Source: a virus. From it: DNA of 31,351 bases. Of the stretch, positions 17,007-24,469 are shown piece after piece; positions within the stretch are counted from its first letter, which is position 1; every line of letters starts with the position of its first letter. Location of the stretch: IMG/VR virus record IMGVR_UViG_3300032334_000513, positions 1-31,351 of that record. One strand, written 5' to 3'. The position numbers were made by a program, and so were the translations under genes. The notes beneath the pieces were generated by a model, which worked only from the letters and a program-made list of their open reading frames with translations, made no database searches and had not been told where the DNA came from.

Positions 17007-17307
17007 GACGCAACTCCTTCAACTGTTTAATTAACTCAACAAGATACTGTAAATCTGACGCATTCTCGTTGATGACTGCGGTGTAGCCCCCGCCCAACTC
17101 AATATCTTTCAGATTCTTCTTTTGCAACGCGGTGGGTTTACCTCCGTTTGCTTTCGCTTCGATCCCTAAGAATCGTCCATTAACACAACACAAGAAATCA
17201 GGTACGCCTGAGTTCCCCCACCCTGTACCTATTGGCATCGCATAATAAACTCCTTCCTCTTTTAAAACGGCTTTTATATTTGCCTTAACTTTTGCTTCCG
17301 GTGTCAC
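16999..17307 (-). CDS. VRR-NUC domain nuclease, 102 aa
   Basis: Minimal PD-(D/E)XK nuclease of the VRR-NUC type. GVPDFLCCVNGRFLGIEAKA gives D37 and E50-A-K52, followed by ALQ (Q62). Stand-alone VRR-NUC proteins of phages are thought to cut branched DNA such as Holliday junctions; this activity is inferred from the family. The start is GTG at 17307 with GGAGG upstream. It overlaps both neighbours, within the AAA+/VWA operon. Confidence 0.85.
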   Translation of the reverse strand: MTPEAKVKANIKAVLKEEGVYYAMPIGTGWGNSGVPDFLCCVNGRFLGIEAKANGGKPTALQKKNLKDIELGGGYTAVINENASDLQYLVELIKQLKELRHG

Positions 17308-17683
17308 CTTTCATTTCCTCCAAGTCTTTCTTTGGTATCACTAAACAGAAATACGAATCCGACGATTGCCAACCAATGTCGTGTAGTTCTACAGGTCCAT
17401 GATTGACATACAGTTCAGCCTTGAGAAGTTCTACGTCCCTGACAACATACTGATTGCTTGCAAGAATCATAGCCAATCTCATCTTAATCAAGTCTGGCAG
17501 CGTCTCGTCCGTATACGTTCGTGTGTAATTGTCACCCACATGAACCGTGTAAATTCCTTCCTCACGGTGCAATGGAACCCTAATTAACGCCCAATCGTTT
17601 TGATGCACGACTGGGCTAAGATGTACAAATCTTACTGACATGGTGAAGTCTTTCACAACCACCCAACCGGAATCATCATCCAT
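17285..17683 (-). CDS. Unknown protein, 132 aa
   Basis: No recognised domain. Mixed alpha/beta composition with a beta-rich C-terminus (ELYVNHGPVELHDIGW, YFCLVIPKKDLEEM). The ATG at 17683 has a distant GGAG and creates a 31-nt overlap with the upstream gene; the internal ATG at 17641 (MSVRFVHLS) would avoid the overlap but has no good SD. Its position suggests a role in the same operon as the MoxR/VWA pair. Confidence 0.55.
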   Translation of the reverse strand: MDDDSGWVVVKDFTMSVRFVHLSPVVHQNDWALIRVPLHREEGIYTVHVGDNYTRTYTDETLPDLIKMRLAMILASNQYVVRDVELLKAELYVNHGPVELHDIGWQSSDSYFCLVIPKKDLEEMKGDTGSKS

Positions 17684-18609
17684 TGTTCGTGATACTCCGA
17701 GATACTTGTTGGATAGTAAAGAGCAACATCTAAGTCAGCGTTGTACATGTCAGCCCTTGGTATAAATGGTGTGACCATACTATGTCCAGTCCCCTCGTAA
17801 GCAACCTTCGACATAGTTAAGATCGGAACCAAGTCCGTAAATTCTCTGTAGAGAGTTTCTTGGGAGACACGACGGAATGATTGCACGATCTCGTTCTGGT
17901 GCGGGTCGCTACCGTTTTTGGTTCGCTTGACCTTACCCACCATACAATGCCCACGCTTGTCTGCCGCGAGAAGATAGAACGGATTCTCAAACATCCTCGT
18001 GATCTCTTTGTTCCTCTCAACCAGATTAGAATCGATCTCGTTGTATTTGTCAAGTGCTGTTTGACATTTACTTCTGTCTACAAACAACGGCGCTCCGTTC
18101 AAGATAACTTTCAGCATCTGATGAATTTCGTCGCCAGTGAACGGCTCTAGAGATTTATAAGTTTTACCGAAGTGACTTTCTGCTTGGTTCTTCAGCCCGT
18201 CCACCGCTCGCCTGAGTTTGTGGACCGCCAGATCGGGCTTGATCGCATTGCTTTTTTTCAGCGCACCCATCAGCGAAGATAGTTTGTGGCTAGTCCAAGT
18301 CTGACGATGAATCTCAGTCTTGCCACGGTCTTTAGATGCAAACGGTGTGAAGTACGCGTAGTGGGTTTTCGCGTCCTCCTCCCATGCGTACACGTGACCT
18401 TGCGCGAACCCATTCTTCTCGACCAAATGAAAACTATTGCAGTTACCTTCTGCGCCTACTGTATGGTAGGCATATTTGTGATCCAACACCATCAGACCAT
18501 AGTGATGATTCAACTCACGGATGAGCGGTAACACCATTGTGTCGTTGGTGAGTGCGGTGATGAGTGAGTCCGTGGCGAACTCACCGTAGATTAATTTCTG
18601 TACAGACAT
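17653..18609 (-). CDS. Unknown protein of the MoxR/VWA operon, 318 aa
   Basis: No domain recognised. The N-terminal 120 residues are rich in aromatic and His residues (MVLDHKYAYHTVGAEGNCNSFH; YAYFTPFASKDRGKTE), the middle is helical (LRRAVDGLKNQAESHFGKTY), and the C-terminus is beta-like. The ATG at 18609 is preceded by GAGGAGTATTTGAAA, nearly identical to the leader of the MoxR gene at 21125 (GAGGAGTATTTAAA). It starts 13 nt after the VWA gene, so it is a plausible fourth partner or substrate of the ATPase system. Confidence 0.65.
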   Translation of the reverse strand: MSVQKLIYGEFATDSLITALTNDTMVLPLIRELNHHYGLMVLDHKYAYHTVGAEGNCNSFHLVEKNGFAQGHVYAWEEDAKTHYAYFTPFASKDRGKTEIHRQTWTSHKLSSLMGALKKSNAIKPDLAVHKLRRAVDGLKNQAESHFGKTYKSLEPFTGDEIHQMLKVILNGAPLFVDRSKCQTALDKYNEIDSNLVERNKEITRMFENPFYLLAADKRGHCMVGKVKRTKNGSDPHQNEIVQSFRRVSQETLYREFTDLVPILTMSKVAYEGTGHSMVTPFIPRADMYNADLDVALYYPTSISEYHEQWMMIPVGWL

Positions 18610-18622
18610 TTTCAAATACTCC

Positions 18623-19912
18623 TCAGTCGTTGTTGATCATTACTTTCTTGCCCACGGGAGGGTGGAACGATGTATTCTCGGTCACCATCCAGAGAGTTGG
18701 CGGGATGACATCCCACAGGAACGAAGACTCCACGTACCCGTCAGTGAAGACAATCACACAGTCTGCGTTGATTCTTTCTTTGACGATGTGATCACTAACG
18801 CAGCCAACACGAGTACCCCCACCACCTACAGGTTTGAGCATCTTCGCCAGCCCCATGTAGTTGCCCTCAAAGATCTGCTCGCCATGCACGTGCGTGTCCC
18901 ACCACAGAACACGAACCTTTTCTGGTTCACACAAGTCACAGATAGATGCCAGTTCTGTTGCGAACCCCGTAAGAATGTCACCGCTGATAGATCCCGACGT
19001 ATCGATGGCGACCACCACCTCGCCGACAGTCTCGTTCTCGATGCTCGGCAGATACAGATCATTGACCAACTGACGCTTGTTCAGCCGACGCCAAGTGAAC
19101 TCATCCTTGCCACGGATCGATGACGACACTACATCGCGCAACGCATCTTTCCAATCTACCTTTGGCGTAAGAAGATCACTGATGGCACGAGGCATCTTGC
19201 CGCCCATCCGTCCAGCTAACATTCCACCCTCACGTAGAGCTTTATCTATTGCTTCGCCCATCTTCTTGATGTCTTCCGGGTCCATGCCTTCGATCAACTT
19301 CTCAAAGTCATGCTCATCGAACCCACCGTCTGGGATCTCTTTGAGTTCATTACCATTGATGACAATCTTCCCTGACCCCGAACCTTGATCATCAGCAGGC
19401 TCATCGCCTGAGCCACCGCACGGCTTATCTCCCTTTCCACCCTCACGTGGAGGTGGAGGAGGATTCTGTTTCTTCAAATGATCCCAGATCTGACGCATAG
19501 ACCAGTCGTGAAACATCGAGTCATACAACGCCCCGTCAGGTAGCTCGACGATACGCTCGGGTGTATTACCAATGGTTCCGGTAATGTTGTAAATGATGTC
19601 GTTGACCACAAAGTCTGCTGCCATGTTCGCCAGCTTTGCGTTCTCCTTGAAGAAGTCCAGATGACGCGGCAACTGCTTGAGCGCAACGTGCAGGTTCTCG
19701 TGCAAGATCAGACCGCGACGCTTGGGACCGCTCGTAATCTTCTCTAAGAATTGACGACAATACTTCTTATTGACGCCATCGGTGTAAGCCGTGAAGTTGC
19801 CATCTTCCACGGCGCTCTCTCCCATCAGCATGACACCTGCGTACAGGGCAGTTTGTGGGTGCTTCATCAGCGCGATGTGCGCTTGCTTCAACAAAGTTTC
19901 TTGACTAGACAT
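18623..19912 (-). CDS. VWA-domain putative metallopeptidase (DUF2201-like)
   Basis: A 429-aa two-domain protein. The N-terminal domain has HENLH at 71-75 (HExxH zinc motif) followed by D100 and N104 in ADFVVNDIIYN, as in the putative metallopeptidase part of DUF2201-type proteins. A Pro/Gly-rich and acidic linker (151-180) follows. The C-terminal VWA domain carries a complete MIDAS: DTSGS at 304-308, GGGGT ending at T367, and FTDG with D391. In RavA-ViaA, CbbQ-CbbO and CobS-CobT pairs, the VWA protein is the partner that a MoxR ATPase remodels. Here it follows the ATPase gene after a 100-bp hairpin-rich gap. Confidence 0.85.
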   Translation of the reverse strand: MSSQETLLKQAHIALMKHPQTALYAGVMLMGESAVEDGNFTAYTDGVNKKYCRQFLEKITSGPKRRGLILHENLHVALKQLPRHLDFFKENAKLANMAADFVVNDIIYNITGTIGNTPERIVELPDGALYDSMFHDWSMRQIWDHLKKQNPPPPPREGGKGDKPCGGSGDEPADDQGSGSGKIVINGNELKEIPDGGFDEHDFEKLIEGMDPEDIKKMGEAIDKALREGGMLAGRMGGKMPRAISDLLTPKVDWKDALRDVVSSSIRGKDEFTWRRLNKRQLVNDLYLPSIENETVGEVVVAIDTSGSISGDILTGFATELASICDLCEPEKVRVLWWDTHVHGEQIFEGNYMGLAKMLKPVGGGGTRVGCVSDHIVKERINADCVIVFTDGYVESSFLWDVIPPTLWMVTENTSFHPPVGKKVMINND

Positions 19913-19939
19913 ACTATCCTCTACTTGATTAATTAACTT

Positions 19940-19955
19940 TCCACCTGACGGTGGA
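19940..19955. other. Leader hairpin of the VWA gene
   Basis: Perfect 6-bp stem TCCACC/GGTGGA with a 4-nt loop, 28 nt before the VWA start codon. Similar TCCAC/GTGGA hairpins with 4-nt loops occur in the leaders at 22095-22108 and 24277-24292. The rest of this 100-bp gap (19956-20012) contains further CGGGA/TCCCG inverted repeats without a T-run. Confidence 0.45.
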
Positions 19956-20012
19956 CACTAACACTCGGGATTCCCGACCGGGAAATAACCGGGAACCCCG
20001 ATCCCGAACCAC

Positions 20013-21125
20013 TCACAGAAGCTCGTGGTTGTTCTTCGCCCACTCACCGATCTTCGCGTTGTTACGTGCGAGTTTGATTGCTCGTGGGCTACGCATCATC
20101 ATGGTGAAGAACACCGCTTGAACCTCGGACGAACGAATACGCTCCACGAACTCCATGAATGAAGAGAGTTCATCCTGAGACGCAAGCGTATCGACTGCTT
20201 GGAACATCATCATCAACTGTGCCGCGATGTCATCGGGGACCGGGACACCTTTAGGATCTTTGATAACGTCCTTCACATCTATGAGATTCTTCTCCATGTC
20301 CAAGAACACCATCATGTCCTTGGCAGCAGCCAGACCGATAGTCCCGGCCATTGTTGCTTGCACGAAGTTGGATCTCAACTTATCACGCTTACGCACGATC
20401 ACATCGTTCTTGGCAAGCGAACGTGGCGACACAAACGACAACACCCCATTCCCCGGCTTGAAGATGTAGGGATTATCTTTTGTGTGATCTCCTTCTCTGT
20501 ACGACTGCAAGCACTTCGGGTACATAGAAACCCACGCCCTCGTGACACGAGAGATACCGTTGGCGCTCGCCCATGTCAACCAATCGTTTACACTTGGTTT
20601 GCTCAACTCCACGATACACACACGATTACCTGCATGGGCGAGCATCGTGTCACCGACACCATCTGACGAATTGTTGGATGTTGCAATAATCCACGACCCA
20701 TCAGTCAGCGCCTTGTCACCGACCATGCGCTCCAACAACATACGGGTGAAGATCACCTGCAAGAGCTTCGGCGCTTTGTTCAGCTCGTCGAGCATGATCA
20801 CCTTCGGACGCGGGTCGCTCAGGTTGAACAACGACGCCACGTAGTAGACAAGCTCTTTGGTGACATGATCAGGTATTGTCATACCGATGTCGCTCATGTC
20901 CTTGACCGGACAATCTACGTAGATATAGTCCCTACTGTCGTCAGGGAAATACTGCCCCGGCTTGCGCCACTTGTCACCGTTGTCTTCAGCGAGCATACCC
21001 AAGAGCGAACTCTTGCCACATCCGGGTTCGGATAAGACAACAACAGACAACTCTTCACCAATCAGGGGGATGCCCTGACGCAGTTCATCGATGCTGACAA
21101 CTGGACGGAAATTAAGTGCTGACAT
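20013..21125 (-). CDS. MoxR-type AAA+ ATPase
   Basis: A 370-aa AAA+ ATPase of the MoxR/CobS class. Walker A EPGCGKSS is at 33-40, Walker B VIMLDELNKA at 109-118, sensor 1 ATSNN at 148-152, and an arginine-finger-like NR at 167-168. MoxR ATPases act as hexameric remodelling machines with a VWA partner; such a partner is encoded directly downstream. The ATG at 21125 follows GAGGAGTATTTAAA. The upstream neighbour is the DUF3150-like gene, completing a three-gene set seen in other phages and bacteria. Its substrate in phage infection is unknown. Confidence 0.87.
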   Translation of the reverse strand: MSALNFRPVVSIDELRQGIPLIGEELSVVVLSEPGCGKSSLLGMLAEDNGDKWRKPGQYFPDDSRDYIYVDCPVKDMSDIGMTIPDHVTKELVYYVASLFNLSDPRPKVIMLDELNKAPKLLQVIFTRMLLERMVGDKALTDGSWIIATSNNSSDGVGDTMLAHAGNRVCIVELSKPSVNDWLTWASANGISRVTRAWVSMYPKCLQSYREGDHTKDNPYIFKPGNGVLSFVSPRSLAKNDVIVRKRDKLRSNFVQATMAGTIGLAAAKDMMVFLDMEKNLIDVKDVIKDPKGVPVPDDIAAQLMMMFQAVDTLASQDELSSFMEFVERIRSSEVQAVFFTMMMRSPRAIKLARNNAKIGEWAKNNHELL

Positions 21126-21166
21126 TTTAAATACTCCTCAATGGTAGGGTGGACTGATAAATAAAC

Positions 21167-22081
21167 TCAAACACACTGAAACGAACCAAACTTGCCGAGG
21201 ATGTCGTCAACATCCCCCTTCACCTGCGAGCGCACCGCGTCAGAGTCACGGATCGTATCCGCAGATACTCCCTTGATCGCATCTTCAAGTGCGGCTCGAG
21301 CTGCTTCCAACTCTGCGTTACCCGTAAGATTAAAATCCCTGAAGGTCTCGCACATCTCACGCGCTTTCTCAAGCGTGGACTCATAGATCTTGCGCTTGCG
21401 CGTCTTGACCTCACCGTTCTTACCCGTGACCTCCTCCGTGTCACAACAGTAAGAAATGCTCTTCATGACCTCGATGAAGCGATCCTGCTGATCTTGAAGA
21501 ATGCCTTGGACGATCTCTTCGGTCTGCTTGCTATATGTCACAAACAAATCATCAGCGATGTCTTGGGCAATTTGACACCTAAAGTCGTTTAGAGGTACGT
21601 CGCTCACAAACAAACGCATGTTGAACTTGCCCCGCACTATCTCCTTTGGTGGATAGTCATTACGATTGAACATGTCGCCCAGACCTGACTGCGTGAACGC
21701 CATAGCCGTTACGATGTTGTCGTACTCCGCTACAAACGATTCCACGTGTCCATCGAAAGCTATCTTATGAGCGTCATACTCCTGCTTGAACCGCTCAAGC
21801 TCTACTTGCGGCAAGTATTGGTTGCCCTTGTTCCACATGTAGGTGCGACGCTGAAGCCAGTTATAAACGGTCTGCCGATAGTTGGAGATCGCCTTGTGCT
21901 TGGGATGATCGGCCAGCAAGTGCTGCGTGTAGCGCCCTGCGGCAGCAGAGGCATTCTTAGATGAAGTCACCTCGTCCGACACCGCTTTGTTCTGCTTGGT
22001 CGCAGACCAGACGTTGACATCGACGCTGACCAAAAGGCCAGACGTTGCGAGGCTGATGAGATGCTTTGGCTTTGCAAACAT
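21167..22081 (-). CDS. DUF3150-like protein, first gene of the MoxR/VWA operon
   Basis: A 304-aa mostly helical protein. The N-terminal region (LLVSVDVNVWSATKQNKAVSDEV) resembles the start of DUF3150 proteins, which I associate with neighbouring MoxR and VWA genes; this assignment is from memory. The middle has a long coiled-coil-like stretch. The ATG at 22081 is chosen because AAGGA lies seven bases upstream; the frame extends 29 codons further up but passes through the promoter. A CCACG/CGTGG hairpin lies in its leader (22095-22108). Confidence 0.65.
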   Translation of the reverse strand: MFAKPKHLISLATSGLLVSVDVNVWSATKQNKAVSDEVTSSKNASAAAGRYTQHLLADHPKHKAISNYRQTVYNWLQRRTYMWNKGNQYLPQVELERFKQEYDAHKIAFDGHVESFVAEYDNIVTAMAFTQSGLGDMFNRNDYPPKEIVRGKFNMRLFVSDVPLNDFRCQIAQDIADDLFVTYSKQTEEIVQGILQDQQDRFIEVMKSISYCCDTEEVTGKNGEVKTRKRKIYESTLEKAREMCETFRDFNLTGNAELEAARAALEDAIKGVSADTIRDSDAVRSQVKGDVDDILGKFGSFQCV

Positions 22082-22162
22082 GATGTTTTCCTTCCCACGG
22101 TCACGTGGATTACTGAATAAAGACTGAGATGAGAACTGAACTAGCGGGACGATAGAACGCCC

Positions 22163-22222
22163 TGCCAATTCACATTATAGCACAACTTGACATATACACA
22201 CAGGGTTTGAGGTAACTTTTTT
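22163..22222 (-). promoter_or_regulatory. Extended -10 promoter P1 for the MoxR/VWA operon
   Basis: On the minus strand TGCTATAAT gives a perfect -10 (22174-22179) with the extended TGn element (22180-22182). The -35 region at 17-nt spacing is poor (TGTGTG). An A-tract lies further upstream. The whole region is near-duplicated at 24347-24409, with 26 identical bases around the -10. The predicted transcript starts near 22167 and has a leader of about 85 nt to the ATG at 22081. Confidence 0.75.
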
Positions 22223-22508
22223 ATAGCACCACTTTCTCTTGTACAACTTCTATGAGATACCCAAGCCTACGGATGCAGTCCAGCGTGTTGTCTGTCAGCA
22301 CCGTGTGTCCTGCCATTTGCGCGAAGATGCGAGATTTGTCACAGTCCGGGTAGACCATCCGTGTCCCGTAGACATGTTTGATACGAACAAAGATCGTCTG
22401 CTCTTCGGCAGCCTTCGTGTCGAACCTGCGCCATGCGTCACACGTAGGACACCCCTCTTCGTACTCATCACAACGTGGACCCCAAATTGCCTCAAATGCG
22501 TCTTCCAT
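22221..22508 (-). CDS. Unknown protein with CxxC motif, 95 aa
   Basis: Acidic N-terminus containing CDEYEEGCPTC, so a possible metal site, followed by a basic middle (VRIKHVYGTRMVYPDCDKSR) and a hydrophobic C-terminus (LGYLIEVVQEKVVL). No family recognised. The ATG at 22508 has GAGGAG at good spacing, located in the last codons of the upstream 54-aa gene. It is the last gene before promoter P1. Confidence 0.55.
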   Translation of the reverse strand: MEDAFEAIWGPRCDEYEEGCPTCDAWRRFDTKAAEEQTIFVRIKHVYGTRMVYPDCDKSRIFAQMAGHTVLTDNTLDCIRRLGYLIEVVQEKVVL

Positions 22509-22510
22509 GA

Positions 22511-22675
22511 TTACTCCTCGTTTACGTCAAGAATAGATTTAATCTCATAGGCGTTCTCGCCCATCCCCATACCCTGCACCTCGGCGTATATCAACGCCTC
22601 CTCCTCACTAGCGAACACGCCATACACCTGCGAAGGTTCGTGAGGAAAATAATTGATGATGATCCAACGCTCCAT
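22511..22675 (-). CDS. Small protein, 54 aa
   Basis: Begins MERWIIINYFPHEP and continues with FASEEEALIYAEVQ, an alternation of beta strand and helix typical of small globular phage proteins. Acidic overall. GGGAGA precedes the ATG at 22675, which overlaps the previous stop by one base (TGATG). No function recognised. Confidence 0.55.
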   Translation of the reverse strand: MERWIIINYFPHEPSQVYGVFASEEEALIYAEVQGMGMGENAYEIKSILDVNEE

Positions 22676-22881
22676 CACACTCTCCCAAATCTAAAATATT
22701 TGACGATCCGATCACGAAACTGCGCCTTGTGCCGCAAGAGAAGAGACGTTTGCAATCTCTCCATGTCCCACGACACCACGCGACAGTTCGTTGGTCCGGG
22801 CTTTTGATAGCCAATACTTATCATTGTTGGTCCCCAGTCCCTCCTGAGTACCACCTCACCTGAGTCATTCTTAATTAGCAT
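22675..22881 (-). CDS. Unknown basic small protein, 68 aa
   Basis: Contains EVVLRRDWGPTMISIGY and ends in a basic helix (LLLRHKAQFRDRIVKYFRFGRV). The ATG at 22881 has a very strong SD (GGAGG). No domain recognised; the basic C-terminus may bind nucleic acid. Confidence 0.5.
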   Translation of the reverse strand: MLIKNDSGEVVLRRDWGPTMISIGYQKPGPTNCRVVSWDMERLQTSLLLRHKAQFRDRIVKYFRFGRV

Positions 22882-22896
22882 TCCATCCTCCTGTGG

Positions 22897-22992
22897 TTAG
22901 TTAAAAACAACGATTGCCGCAACGGATACGCCAATGACGTACCCAACGCAAAATGCAGCCATCCAATTAAATGCACGATCAATTGCTTTCAT
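22897..22992 (-). CDS. Micro-protein with one membrane segment, 31 aa
   Basis: A short basic head (MKAIDRAFNW) is followed by a hydrophobic helix (MAAFCVGYVIGVSVAAIVVF) and a terminal Asn. The helix is long enough to span the inner membrane and carries small residues (G..G, A) that favour helix packing. GAGG lies upstream at 8-nt spacing, and the start overlaps the previous stop as ATGA. Single-span phage micro-proteins often modify host membrane functions; the role here is unknown. Confidence 0.5.
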   Translation of the reverse strand: MKAIDRAFNWMAAFCVGYVIGVSVAAIVVFN

Positions 22993-23303
22993 TTCTTCAT
23001 CCTCTCCCATAGTTTGATTACCCAACTCGATTCGCTCCATGTCCTGTCGTCTGTGATGAACCCCCTATCAAACTGAAAGCCAGCACGCGCCACGCGGTCG
23101 AGATGATCGTCAGCAGATAATTTCTCTTCCGAATAGCAGAACCAGCCAACGTCCGTCACCGCTTTGACCTCATCCCAAGTTCCACGTTCGGGTGGATCGA
23201 AAACTTTCGCCGCACTCTCCAAATCAATAGGCATGCCACGTTTGGCGGTACGCACGTGATACTCAATGCGAGGGTCTACTCGTCTTCTTAGTGGGGCATT
23301 CAT
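22989..23303 (-). CDS. Unknown protein, 104 aa
   Basis: Basic N-terminus (LRRRVDPRIEYHVRTAKRG), a central acidic region and a Trp-rich C-terminus (GWFCYSEE, TWSESSWVIKLWERM). No recognised family. The ATG at 23303 overlaps the upstream stop (TGATG); the longer frame to 23342 would begin at a TTG inside the neighbour. Confidence 0.5.
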   Translation of the reverse strand: MNAPLRRRVDPRIEYHVRTAKRGMPIDLESAAKVFDPPERGTWDEVKAVTDVGWFCYSEEKLSADDHLDRVARAGFQFDRGFITDDRTWSESSWVIKLWERMKK

Positions 23304-23698
23304 CACCAGTCCTTGATTATTTCTCTTCTGACCCAGAGCCAATTGGTATCATATTTGCCTTTGGCTCTCCAATCGTTGTCGTCGTCGTTATCACCTATAC
23401 GTGCGAACACGTAGCCGATGCACTCTTGGGTGTCCTCGTATGTTTCAAGAGTGTCGCCAGCCAATTGAATCAACTCCTCGTGGCCCTGAACGTGCGAATA
23501 ATTGTCGTACCACTTAACGTCCTCCACGTAATAGTTGATCTGCAACTTGTTCTCATCAACATCGCATTCTTCTAACGCCGCCCGGCAGCTATCGTTAGAT
23601 TTGGCTTCGGCAATGAATGTGTAAAACGTCTGCTCGTTCAGTCTGTCGTCATCGCTTGTAAACCTGATCGTGTACGCGACGCTTGATCTATATCCCAT
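23303..23698 (-). CDS. Conserved phage protein with MGYRS start, 131 aa
   Basis: Starts MGYRSSVAYTIRF, a pattern I recognise from many phage proteins of unknown function. Rich in Asp/Glu and aromatic residues, with an acidic GDNDDDNDW segment. The ATG at 23698 has GGAG seven bases upstream, which makes it far better than the TTG at 23767 inside the hairpin region. Acidic charge and size would be compatible with DNA mimicry or an inhibitor role, but this is unproven. Confidence 0.6.
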   Translation of the reverse strand: MGYRSSVAYTIRFTSDDDRLNEQTFYTFIAEAKSNDSCRAALEECDVDENKLQINYYVEDVKWYDNYSHVQGHEELIQLAGDTLETYEDTQECIGYVFARIGDNDDDNDWRAKGKYDTNWLWVRREIIKDW

Positions 23699-23766
23699 TC
23701 GTTTTCTCCATAGTTTAGAAAAGTAATTTCCGATTTGTACTGCATTACTCACTTCACGTGTTGACA

Positions 23767-23794
23767 ATCTAGGCCGGGAAATACCGGCCTAGAT
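23767..23794. other. 11-bp perfect hairpin at the end of the CxxC gene
   Basis: ATCTAGGCCGG / CCGGCCTAGAT with a 6-nt loop, covering the stop codon of the 68-aa CxxC protein gene. No T-run follows on the minus strand, so it may protect or process the mRNA rather than terminate it. The remaining gap to the next start (23699-23766) shows no clear promoter. Confidence 0.6.
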
Positions 23795-23995
23795 CCCTGT
23801 CGTAATCTTGGGGTTCAACTGTTTGAGCATCTCTCGATCAAAACATGGGAAGTAGTGAGACTTGTTCAGCGGCACGATGGTGTGCCGATGCTTCTTCGCT
23901 CGCTTCTCTCCACATGGGAGGCAACACTCATACTCAAGCATCCACCTCTCCGTGGAGTACTCTTCGCCGCAGTCGACGCATTCAGGTATCAACAT
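23789..23995 (-). CDS. Zinc-ribbon-like phage protein, 68 aa
   Basis: Cysteines CVDC (C6, C9) and CCLPC (C24/C25, C28) form a zinc-ribbon-like pair, followed by a basic EKRAKKHRHTIVPLNKSHYF segment. The pattern VPLNKSHY resembles a small phage family with VPMHKSNY, function unknown. The ATG at 23995 has AGGGGG upstream and overlaps the neighbour by 7 nt. Confidence 0.6.
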   Translation of the reverse strand: MLIPECVDCGEEYSTERWMLEYECCLPCGEKRAKKHRHTIVPLNKSHYFPCFDREMLKQLNPKITTGI

Positions 23996-24255
23996 GCTGC
24001 CCCCTGCAAGTCATAAGTCTGAACCTCATACTTGAAGCGCCCGTCGTATGCGGCAGAAGTATCGCCGTGTATAAACAATAATCTGGCGAAGTGCGCTGAC
24101 GCTTCGTCTGCATACACGCCCATCATGTGCCGCTCTGTGTCCGGGTATTCGCTGCACCAGAGAATAAATACTTGGGGGAGATCGGGTTGTGGACCCATCT
24201 CGTCTTCGGTCTGCTGAGAAATTTCTTCGTGATAGAACGCTTTGAGCTTGCCCAT
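23989..24255 (-). CDS. Unknown protein, first gene after promoter P2, 88 aa
   Basis: No family recognised. Residues 28-60 (QVFILWCSEYPDTERHMMGVYADEASAHFA) look like a strand-loop-helix fold. The ATG at 24255 has AGGAG at 6-nt spacing. The leader contains a TCCACG/CGTGGA hairpin (24277-24292) similar to those before the VWA and DUF3150 genes. As the first gene of the P2 operon it is probably well expressed. Confidence 0.55.
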   Translation of the reverse strand: MGKLKAFYHEEISQQTEDEMGPQPDLPQVFILWCSEYPDTERHMMGVYADEASAHFARLLFIHGDTSAAYDGRFKYEVQTYDLQGAAC

Positions 24256-24346
24256 ACTGAACTCCTACTTGTGGATTCCACGGGTACGTGGATGTTTAGT
24301 TAACGATGCTGGTCACGGCGTTGGCTAGCGTGTTGAGAAGTCGCCG

Positions 24347-24409
24347 TGCCAATTCACATTATAGCACAACTTTACTTATAACCACAGGCTTCGGGGTATC
24401 TTTTTTTCG
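24347..24409 (-). promoter_or_regulatory. Extended -10 promoter P2 for the small-gene operon
   Basis: Near copy of P1: TGCTATAAT with -10 at 24358-24363, identical to P1 over 24347-24372. The upstream part is similar (CCTGTG, TATA, then TACC and an A-tract). The leader to the ATG at 24255 is about 95 nt. Confidence 0.75.
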
Positions 24410-24469
24410 TGGGGCTGGCGGGTAGAGATAGAAAATTTGATATCAGAATCTATCTTTTGGGGTGGATTC

